Assembly (NCBI GenBank): GCA_903895695.1
Contig: CAITUY010000027.1
Coordinates: forward strand, 1 to 52,828
DNA: 52,828 bases
Reading direction: 5' to 3'
DNA from: an uncultured bacterium
GTDB lineage: Bacteria > Verrucomicrobiota > Kiritimatiellia > CAIKKV01 > CAITUY01
This document shows, piece after piece, positions 46,535 to 52,828 of this stretch. How positions within the stretch are numbered: the first letter of the stretch is position 1; each line of letters opens with the position of its first letter. The notes under the pieces were generated by a model, which saw nothing but the letters and a program-made list of their open reading frames with translations, ran no database searches and was not told the origin of the DNA. The translations under genes and the position numbers were made by a program.

Positions 46535-48208
46535 TTATCTCAGCGCCAGCTTCTTGTACTTGCCGCGGCGATGCAGGCGGCGGTCGGCGTCGCCGGCCAA
46601 AACCTTTTCCTCGTAGTCGGCAAAATTCCCTTCGAACCACCGCAGTTTGCCGCCGCCTTCAAAAATCAGCAGGTGGGTGCAGATGCGGTCGAGGAAGTAG
46701 CGATCATGGCTGATGACCATGACGCAACCGGTGAACTCGTTGATGGCTTCCTCGAGCACGCGCATGGTGTTGACGTCCAGGTCGTTGGTCGGTTCGTCGA
46801 GCAGCAGGACATTGCCGCCGCGCCGCAGCAGCTTGGCGAGGTGCACGCGGTTGCGTTCGCCGCCCGAGAGCTGGCCCACCTTCTTCTGTTGCTGGCTGCC
46901 GCGGAAGTTGAAACGCGACAGGTAAGCCCGGCCGTTCATGGTGCGGCCGCCGAGTTCGATCTCGTCTTCGCCGCCCGTGATCTCCTCGTAGACCGTGACG
47001 TCGTCACGCAGCGCGTCGCGGTGCTGGTCGACGTACGACAGCATGACCGTTTCGCCCACGGTCAGCACCCCTGCGTCCGGCTGCTCCTGCCCCACGACCA
47101 TGCGGAAGAGCGTCGTCTTGCCGCAGCCGTTCGGCCCCAGAACCCCGACCACGCCGCCCCGCGGCAGATCGAACGAGACCTCGTTCAACAGGGACACGCC
47201 GTTGTAACCCTTGCTGACTCCCGCCAGCGTGAGCACCTTGTTACCCAGCCGGGGCCCGGGCGGAATCTGGATCAACACGTCGTCCTTGCGCGCCTCAAAA
47301 GCCTGGCCGGCCAGTTCCTCGTAGCGCGTGATGCGGGCCTGGCTCTTCTTGCGGCGCCCCTCGGGCGAACTGCTGATCCACTCAAGTTCGTGGGCCAGCA
47401 CTTTCTGGCGCTGGCTCTCCTTCTTCTCCACCTGCCGCAGCCAGTCCTGCTTCTGCTTCAGCCATGACGAGTAGTTGCCCTCGAACGGAATCCCGCGGCC
47501 GTTCTCGAGCTCCAGGATCCACTTCGTGATGTGGTCCAGGAAATAGCGATCGTGGGTCACGATGATGACCGTGCCGTGGTATTCGCGCAGCGTCTGCTCC
47601 AGCCACGCCACAGTCTCGGCGTCGAGATGGTTGGTGGGCTCGTCGAGCAGCAGCAGATCCGGCTTCTCGAGCAGCACTTTGCACAACGCCACGCGGCGCC
47701 GCTCGCCGCCCGAAAGCTTCGTGACGTCGGCGTCGTCCGGCGGCAGTACCAGGGCATCCGACGCCACATCCACCAGCCGGTCGACTTCCCAGGCGTCCAA
47801 GGCATCGATCTGCTCCTGGAGACGGCTCATCTCGTCCATGAGCTTGTCCATCTGGTCCTTGGGCAGTTTCTCGCCCATCTTGTCGGCCACCTCGTCGTAG
47901 CGCCGCACCAGGGCGTGCACGGGCTCGAGGGCTTCATCGAGATTGCCCCGGACCGTCTTGGCGGGGTTCAAGCGAGGCTCCTGGGGCACGTACCCCACCC
48001 GCATCCCCTTGCCTAACTGGGCGGTGCCCATGTAGTCCTTGTCCTCGCCGGCCATGATGCGCAGCAGCGTGGACTTGCCCGCCCCGTTCTCGCCCACGAT
48101 GCCGATCTTGGCGCCGTAGTAGAACGACAGGCTGATATCCTGGAACACGGTCTTCTCGCCGAAGATCCGGGTCAGGTTCTGGGTTTGAAAGACGTATTGG
48201 GGAGGCAT
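46535..48208 (-). CDS. ettA: Energy-dependent translational throttle protein, ABC-F
   Basis: 557 residues with two ABC modules and no membrane domain. Module 1: Walker A GENGAGKST, signature LSGGERRR, Walker B LLLLDEPTNHLD. Module 2: GPNGCGKTT, LSGGERNR, VLLLDEPTNDLD. The arm region after module 1 Walker A and the linker with EGRRKKSQARITRYEEL are typical of EttA. It binds the ribosomal E site and gates elongation according to the ATP/ADP ratio. Upstream of it is recA, with a 194-bp spacer. Confidence 0.96.
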   Translation of the reverse strand: MPPQYVFQTQNLTRIFGEKTVFQDISLSFYYGAKIGIVGENGAGKSTLLRIMAGEDKDYMGTAQLGKGMRVGYVPQEPRLNPAKTVRGNLDEALEPVHALVRRYDEVADKMGEKLPKDQMDKLMDEMSRLQEQIDALDAWEVDRLVDVASDALVLPPDDADVTKLSGGERRRVALCKVLLEKPDLLLLDEPTNHLDAETVAWLEQTLREYHGTVIIVTHDRYFLDHITKWILELENGRGIPFEGNYSSWLKQKQDWLRQVEKKESQRQKVLAHELEWISSSPEGRRKKSQARITRYEELAGQAFEARKDDVLIQIPPGPRLGNKVLTLAGVSKGYNGVSLLNEVSFDLPRGGVVGVLGPNGCGKTTLFRMVVGQEQPDAGVLTVGETVMLSYVDQHRDALRDDVTVYEEITGGEDEIELGGRTMNGRAYLSRFNFRGSQQQKKVGQLSGGERNRVHLAKLLRRGGNVLLLDEPTNDLDVNTMRVLEEAINEFTGCVMVISHDRYFLDRICTHLLIFEGGGKLRWFEGNFADYEEKVLAGDADRRLHRRGKYKKLALR

Positions 48209-48214
48209 GGTACT

Positions 48215-48237
48215 AAGTGGTCAGTGTTCAGTGTTCG
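48215..48237. repeat. GTTCAGTGTTCAG short repeats before ettA
   Basis: Three near-copies of AGTGTTC, reading as GTGTTCAGTGTTCGGTGTTCAG on the plus strand, directly upstream of the ettA start. Related to the GTGAACAGT words at 867-888 and 25338-25395. Confidence 0.5.
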
Positions 48238-48402
48238 GTGTTCAGCTCCGAACAAACGTTCAAGCCAGTGGACCCCGAAATCGTTATCGGAGAAGTGATC
48301 GCTTCCGATGACAACGCCGGCAACGTATCGGCGCGAACAGGGAGAGGGAAGATCATTCCGAACTCCAAAACCGGAACGCCAAACCCTGAACCCTCTTCTG
48401 AG

Positions 48403-49437
48403 CTACTGCGGCTTGCCGGCGGCGAGCTTCTCCTTGATTCTTTCAATCAGCTTCTTCTCGGTCTCGGGCTCCTTGGCGATCTGCTCGGCGGCCGCTTCGC
48501 GGCCCTGGCCGAGCTGCTGACCGTCGAAGGACAGCCACGAGCCGCGCTTCTCGATCAACCCGTGCTCGATGGCGCTGTCCACGACCGAGCCCGTCCAATA
48601 AATACCGCGGGCAAACAGGATGTCGAACTCCGACTCGACGAACGGCGGCGCGACCTTGTTCTTCACGACCTTGACGCGCGTGCGATTGCCGATCGCCTTG
48701 CCGGCCGGGTCCTTGATCGTGGCGATGCGGCGGATGTCGAGCCGCACCGACGCGTAGAACTTCAGCGCCCGGCCGCCCGGGGTCGTCTCGGGACTGCCGA
48801 ACATTACGCCGATCTTTTCGCGGATCTGGTTCGTAAAGATGCAGAGGGTCTTCGACGTCGAAATCGCCGCCGTCAGCTTGCGGAGCGCTTGCGACATGAG
48901 CCGCGCCTGGAGGCCGACGTGGGCGTCGCCCATCTCGCCGTCGAGCTCGGCCCGCGGCGCCAGGGCCGCCACGGAATCGACGACGATGACATCCAGCGCG
49001 TTGCTGCGCACGAGCGTCTCGCAGATGCTGAGCGCTTCCTCACCCGAACTGGGCTGCGACACCAGCAGGTCATCGAGGTTGACGCCGATCTTCTTGGCGT
49101 AAAGCGGGTCCATGGCGTGCTCGGCATCGATGAACGCGGCCAGCCCGCCGGTCTTCTGGGCATTGGCGATCACGTGCAGCGTAAGCGTCGTCTTGCCCGA
49201 CGATTCCGGACCGAAGACTTCGACCACGCGGCCGCGCGGCAGGCCGCCCACGCCGAGCGCCGTGTCCAGGGTGAACGACCCGGTGGAAATCACGGCCACT
49301 TCACGCCGGCTTTCCGCATCGCCCAGCCGCATGATGGCGCCATCGCCGAAATCCTTCTGGATCTGCGCCAACACGGCATTCAAAGCCGAATTTGCCGTAT
49401 TGATCTCGTTGCCTTTCGTCGTCTTGCTCGTCGCCAT
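48403..49437 (-). CDS. recA: Recombinase RecA
   Basis: 344 residues, full length. Walker [10 protein letters not shown], Walker [14 protein letters not shown]1 [19 protein letters not shown] and the L2 region [15 protein letters not shown] are all conserved. A strong ribosome binding site (AAAGGAG) lies eight bases before the ATG. I see no canonical LexA box in the short upstream region, although a divergent operator cannot be excluded. Between it and galE lies a long inverted repeat. Confidence 0.98.
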   Translation of the reverse strand: MATSKTTKGNEINTANSALNAVLAQIQKDFGDGAIMRLGDAESRREVAVISTGSFTLDTALGVGGLPRGRVVEVFGPESSGKTTLTLHVIANAQKTGGLAAFIDAEHAMDPLYAKKIGVNLDDLLVSQPSSGEEALSICETLVRSNALDVIVVDSVAALAPRAELDGEMGDAHVGLQARLMSQALRKLTAAISTSKTLCIFTNQIREKIGVMFGSPETTPGGRALKFYASVRLDIRRIATIKDPAGKAIGNRTRVKVVKNKVAPPFVESEFDILFARGIYWTGSVVDSAIEHGLIEKRGSWLSFDGQQLGQGREAAAEQIAKEPETEKKLIERIKEKLAAGKPQ

Positions 49438-49483
49438 GAGTATTCTCCTTTAAAGATGTCTGCAATTATTCGAGTAGCCCATT

Positions 49484-49568
49484 GGAACTACGAAACACGC
49501 GAAACGCGCGAAAAAACTGACAAGAACCCTCTTCCCGGTTTCGCGCCTTTCGCGTGTTTCGCAGTTCC
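49484..49568. repeat. 30-bp-arm hairpin between galE and recA
   Basis: Arms 49484-49513 and 49539-49568 match in 28 of 30 positions, 25-base loop. The arm is built from GAAACACGCGAAAnGCGCGAAA words. No T-run follows on the minus strand, so a terminator for galE is possible but not classical. Confidence 0.8.
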
Positions 49569-49599
49569 ATCTTCCCTTCCCACTTCACCGCTCCAGCCG

Positions 49600-50598
49600 T
49601 CAAGTCTTCTTCGCGGCGCGGCGGACCGGCCGGTCATAGCCGTGAGGATGTGCCTGGTGCCACGCCCAGGCGCTCTCGATGATGGTGGTCAGGTCCGAAT
49701 CCCTGGGCGTCCAGCCGAGCACCTTCTTCGCACGGCCCACGGCCGCGACCAGCTTGTCCGGATCCCCGGGCCGGCGCGGCAGCAGCTTCTCCGGGATGGC
49801 ATGACCGGTAACCTTGCGCACAACATCGATCACTTGGCGCACCGAGTAACCCTTGCCCGTCCCGAGGTTGAACGGCCCGGTCTGCTCGCCCTGCAACGCC
49901 AGGATGTGGGCGCGCGCCAGGTCAACGATGTGGATGTAGTCGCGGATACACGTGCCGTCCGGCGTCTTGTAATCGGTCCCGAACACCTGCACCTCCGGTC
50001 GTTGTCCCAACGCCACGCGGATGACATTCGGAATGAGATGCGTCTCCGGCTCGTGGTCTTCGCCGAACTTCGCGGTCGCGCCGCAGGCGTTGAAGTAGCG
50101 CAGGAAGACCGGCTTGAGGCCGAGGAGGCGCTCATACCACTGCAGCGTCTTCTCGAACATGAGCTTGGATTCGCCATAGGGATTCACCGGCCTCTGGGGC
50201 GTATCCTCGGTGATCGGCAGGCGATCCGGGTAGCCATAGGTGGCGCAGGTGGACGAGAACACGATCCGGCCAACGCCGGCCTTGACCATGGCCTCGGCCA
50301 GGTTCGCGCCGCCCATCATGTTGTTGGCAAAGTACATGCCGGGGTTCGTCATCGACTCGCCCACCAGCGCATACGCGGCAAAGTGCATGACGGCATCCGG
50401 TCGCGCCTTCTTCATGGCCCGCGCCACCTGGTCGGCATCGCGCAGGTCGCCCACCGTCAAGCGGGCGCGCCGATCGATCGCCTCCCGATGGCCCCGCTCC
50501 AGATTGTCGAACACAACGACTTCGTGCCCCTGGTCGAGCAACTGCTCGGTCGTCACGCTGCCGATGTAGCCGGCGCCGCCGGTCACGAAAACCCTCAT
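49600..50598 (-). CDS. galE: UDP-glucose 4-epimerase
   Basis: 332 residues; interconverts UDP-glucose and UDP-galactose with bound NAD. The GGAGYIG nucleotide loop begins at residue 7, the catalytic Ser/Tyr/Lys set is in FSSTCATYG and YGESK, and EDHEPETHLIPNV contacts the UDP-sugar. The start overlaps the lpxD stop (ATGA). Confidence 0.96.
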   Translation of the reverse strand: MRVFVTGGAGYIGSVTTEQLLDQGHEVVVFDNLERGHREAIDRRARLTVGDLRDADQVARAMKKARPDAVMHFAAYALVGESMTNPGMYFANNMMGGANLAEAMVKAGVGRIVFSSTCATYGYPDRLPITEDTPQRPVNPYGESKLMFEKTLQWYERLLGLKPVFLRYFNACGATAKFGEDHEPETHLIPNVIRVALGQRPEVQVFGTDYKTPDGTCIRDYIHIVDLARAHILALQGEQTGPFNLGTGKGYSVRQVIDVVRKVTGHAIPEKLLPRRPGDPDKLVAAVGRAKKVLGWTPRDSDLTTIIESAWAWHQAHPHGYDRPVRRAAKKT

Positions 50599-51626
50599 GG
50601 CTGCTCCTCCAAACCCTTCAGGCGCTGTTCGAGTTCCCCCACCCGTTTGCGCAAATGAGGCAGCCGGCCGACCAACGCGTGCGCCTTGTGCCACTCGTCA
50701 ACCGGCACCGCCGGGGTGCCGCCCACAACCGAGCCGGGCCGCAGGTCCTTGGAGATCCCCGCCTGCGCCAGCACAATGCTGTCGTCGCCGACCGTCAAAT
50801 GCCCGGCGCTGCCCACCTGGCCACCAATCTGGACGCGGGCGCCGATGTGCGCACTTCCCGAGAAGCCCGTTTGAGCCGCAACGGCCGTGTCCTCGCCGAT
50901 CGTCACGTTGTGCGCCACCTGGACGAGATTGTCGAGTTTAACGCCATTGCCGATGCGCGTCTCGCCGAAACGGGCGCGATCGATGGTCGTGTTCGCCCCG
51001 ATCTCGACGTCATCCCCAAGCACCACGATGCCGACCTGCGGGATCTTTTCCCAGTGCGTTCCATTCTTCGAATAGCCAAACCCGTCGCTGCCGATCACTG
51101 CCCCGTTGTGAAGGATCACGCGACTGCCGATCCGTGCGTACTCGCGAATCGTAACCTGCGGATAGAAGCGGCAGTCGCTGCCGATCGTCGTGCCGTGGCC
51201 GACGTAGCACTGCGCCACCAGGATCGTGCGATCGCCGATGACAACGCCAGGCTCGATCACGCAGCCCGGCCCGATCGTCACGTCGCGGCCCAGGGTAGCC
51301 CCCTCGGCGATGACCGCCGTGGGATGAATGCCCGGCTTGAACGTGACCGGCAGGCGCCCCAGCCACAATGCCGCCTGCGCGAAGGCGGCGTCGGCGCTGG
51401 CCACGCGGATCAACGTGGCCCGCGTTTCGCCGGTCCAGGATTCGCTGACGAGTACGGCGGTCGCCGCCGTCTGCTTCATCAAAGCCGCATAGCGGGGATT
51501 GCTCAGGAAGGAGAGATCCCCTTCCCGCGCCTCGCGCAGGCCCGCCACGGCCCGAATCCCGAGCGCCCCATTGCCCTCGACGCGCCCGCCCAGCTTCCGG
51601 GCGACCTCTTCAACCGTGAACGCCAT
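50595..51626 (-). CDS. lpxD: UDP-3-O-acylglucosamine N-acyltransferase
   Basis: 343 residues. N-terminal uridine-binding domain, then a left-handed beta-helix of hexapeptide repeats ([LIV]GxxxxI pattern) with the catalytic His in VQVAHNV, and a C-terminal helix. Adds the N-linked acyl chain to lipid A precursor, so the cell makes lipid A. The start lies three bases after the ompH stop; galE starts within its stop. Confidence 0.97.
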   Translation of the reverse strand: MAFTVEEVARKLGGRVEGNGALGIRAVAGLREAREGDLSFLSNPRYAALMKQTAATAVLVSESWTGETRATLIRVASADAAFAQAALWLGRLPVTFKPGIHPTAVIAEGATLGRDVTIGPGCVIEPGVVIGDRTILVAQCYVGHGTTIGSDCRFYPQVTIREYARIGSRVILHNGAVIGSDGFGYSKNGTHWEKIPQVGIVVLGDDVEIGANTTIDRARFGETRIGNGVKLDNLVQVAHNVTIGEDTAVAAQTGFSGSAHIGARVQIGGQVGSAGHLTVGDDSIVLAQAGISKDLRPGSVVGGTPAVPVDEWHKAHALVGRLPHLRKRVGELEQRLKGLEEQP

Positions 51627-51629
51627 GGG

Positions 51630-52211
51630 TCACTCCTTGCCTGCGGGCCTGTCGGCATTGAGCGTCGCCATCACCTCGTCCGTGATGTCCAGCTTGGGGT
51701 CAGCAAAAAGCACGGGCTCGAGTCCGTTGGCCAGCAACCCGGACTGCTCGAGCACGAGCGTGTAGCCGGCCTTCGCCGCGGCGGCCTTCACGGCTGCCTT
51801 GATAGACTTGGCCAGTTCGCCCTGGATCTTGCGCCCCTCGTCCTCGATCTGCTTCTTGCGCGAGGCCGCCTTTTCGCGAATGGAGTTCTCGTATTCGATG
51901 ACCTGGGTCAGCCGCTCCTCGGCCTGCTCCTTCTTCTTGTCGCGGGCCTCCTCTGTCAGGGCCTTGTTGTCCGCATCGCCGCGCAAGGTCTCGAACTGCT
52001 GCTTGAGCTTCTTGTGCTCGGCCAGCAGCTTGTCGCGTTCGGCCTGGAAATCCTCAAATTGCTGCTGCATGTGCTGGTCCGCCAGCCCCGTCTTGTAGTA
52101 GCCCTTGAGCAGGCGGCTGCCGTCCACTGTCGCGATCTTGAGCTCGCCCGCCTGCGCCACGCCACACGCCAGCACCAGGCCGGCCGCCCACATCCCTAGT
52201 CTTCGTTGCAT
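51630..52211 (-). CDS. skp: Periplasmic chaperone Skp/OmpH
   Basis: 193 residues with a signal peptide (cut after AQA near residue 21) and the OmpH domain: a short beta region (LKIATVDGSRLL), long basic coiled-coil arms (about 45-145) and a C-terminal strand region (ITDEVMATLNA). It carries unfolded outer-membrane proteins to the BAM complex. Neighbours on both sides, bamA and lpxD, are the classical arrangement. Confidence 0.95.
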   Translation of the reverse strand: MQRRLGMWAAGLVLACGVAQAGELKIATVDGSRLLKGYYKTGLADQHMQQQFEDFQAERDKLLAEHKKLKQQFETLRGDADNKALTEEARDKKKEQAEERLTQVIEYENSIREKAASRKKQIEDEGRKIQGELAKSIKAAVKAAAAKAGYTLVLEQSGLLANGLEPVLFADPKLDITDEVMATLNADRPAGKE

Positions 52212-52319
52212 TGCATCCTCCTTCGCGCCGAAACCTTCAATTTACAAACAGCTCAGCTTACCAAGACGGCCCCGCCACCGCCACCGCAACCCACGCCCCG
52301 GCCCGGCCCGAATTAACTA

Positions 52320-52362
52320 GCGGTTAACCGTATACTATTAACAATTTAATTACAACTCTTCT
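52320..52362 (-). promoter_or_regulatory. AT-rich stretch between bamA and ompH
   Basis: This 43-bp stretch is far more AT-rich than its surroundings and holds TTGTTA and TAGTAT-like hexamers on the minus strand, so it may carry a promoter for ompH-lpxD-galE. Box assignment is not secure. Confidence 0.3.
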
Positions 52363-52364
52363 TC

Positions 52365-52828
52365 TCAGCGGCCGTAGCCGATCGAGAAGCTCCAGCGTTC
52401 CGGCTGGCTCCGCGGATCGTCCTTTTCCGTCGGCCACGCATAGTCAAACCGCATCGGGAACCCCGGAATATCGAGCCTGAGGCCCACGCCCACGCCGGCC
52501 GCCAGGTGGTCAAAATCGAACTGGTACGGGTCGAGCCAGACGTTGCCCACATCGTAGAAGGTGGCAAAACGCAGCTTGGACACGATCGGGATCGTATACT
52601 CCGCGCTGGCCAGGGCGAGGCTCTGGCCGCCGCACGGCAGCACGGTGCCGTCGCCGTTAACCCGCTCCGCCTTGGGACCCACCCAGCGGTATCGGAACCC
52701 CCGCACGGTGCTCGACCCGCCCATAAAAAGCCGTTCCGATATCGGCACCTCTTCGGTGTCGCCGTAGGTGTCGATGACTTCGCCGCGGACCCGCAGGCTG
52801 AAGACGTGCTCCCACCACAGGGGCACGT
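52365..52828 (-). CDS. bamA: BamA C-terminal barrel region (5' part outside the window)
   Basis: The last 154 codons or so of an Omp85 protein, open to the window edge. Motifs match the BamA barrel: FMGGSSTVRGF (the VRGF lid loop) and the YDVGNVW strand, and the last strands are typical. The protein ends WSFSIGYGR; most BamA proteins end in Phe or Trp (beta signal), so the terminal Arg is unusual. Upstream of ompH and lpxD, as in many diderms. Confidence 0.9.
   Translation of the reverse strand, partial: VPLWWEHVFSLRVRGEVIDTYGDTEEVPISERLFMGGSSTVRGFRYRWVGPKAERVNGDGTVLPCGGQSLALASAEYTIPIVSKLRFATFYDVGNVWLDPYQFDFDHLAAGVGVGLRLDIPGFPMRFDYAWPTEKDDPRSQPERWSFSIGYGR

Noticed and set aside
48217..50658. 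Plus-strand open frame of 813 codons
   Set aside because: Antisense to recA and galE, which are unmistakable on the minus strand.
1..52828. CRISPR array, rRNA, prophage or transposase
   Set aside because: No evenly spaced direct repeats, rRNA-like sequence, phage module or transposase motif is visible in either strand.

Overview
This is a high-GC bacterial chromosome segment of about 52.8 kb. It carries an LPS/outer-membrane assembly block (lpxD, a Skp/OmpH chaperone, the 3' end of bamA), so the organism is diderm. Very large secreted proteins built of calcium-binding TSP3-type repeats, LamG/concanavalin-like domains and NHL propellers, together with many short palindromic intergenic repeats, suggest the PVC superphylum (Kiritimatiellota, Verrucomicrobiota or a relative). 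That placement is inference from gene content; no rRNA is present to confirm it. There are no CRISPR arrays, phage modules or recognisable transposase genes.

Left part (1-15.5 kb): possible tail of a gene at the edge; Nudix hydrolase and folC; an ADP-ribosylglycohydrolase; an 810-residue solenoid protein made of about 20 helical repeats; lon, a GT4 glycosyltransferase, a TPR lipoprotein and a 29-codon gene for a bS22-like (AURKAIP1/COX24) basic peptide; hisG; purN; a tRNA-Gly(CCC) with its own promoter and terminator; a small secreted repeat protein; and polX.

Housekeeping operon (24.2-15.6 kb, minus strand): an L,D-transpeptidase, then aspS-ispF-cysS-tmk-holB-ricT-aroQ-pfkB. Most junctions overlap (ATGA overlaps at aspS/ispF, ispF/cysS, cysS/tmk and aroQ/pfkB; 17 bp at tmk/holB; 53 bp at ricT/aroQ), indicating translational coupling.

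Accessory secretion locus (41.4-24.4 kb, minus strand), the most distinctive part: a 1859-residue S53 sedolisin with an NHL propeller, a coiled-coil lipoprotein, and a 3149-residue protein in which a complete papain-like (C1A) peptidase sits between LamG domains and TSP3 repeats. They are packed as one transcription unit, and the large genes carry signal peptides. A small lipoprotein gene follows downstream and shares a beta-rich module with the giant protein. I read this as an extracellular, calcium-stabilised proteolysis or adhesion system with two unrelated protease families.

Right part (42-52.8 kb): a DUF362 protein translationally coupled to an AMP-forming acyl-CoA synthetase; a secreted protein of unknown function; ettA; recA; galE-lpxD-ompH-bamA.

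The intergenic spaces hold at least five families of inverted repeats: a MITE/REP-like element in two copies (one with a 20-bp palindrome nested inside it), a 150-bp element between convergent genes, a 275-bp nested palindrome upstream of the DUF362 gene, a 30-bp-arm hairpin between galE and recA, and repeats built on GTGAACAGT.
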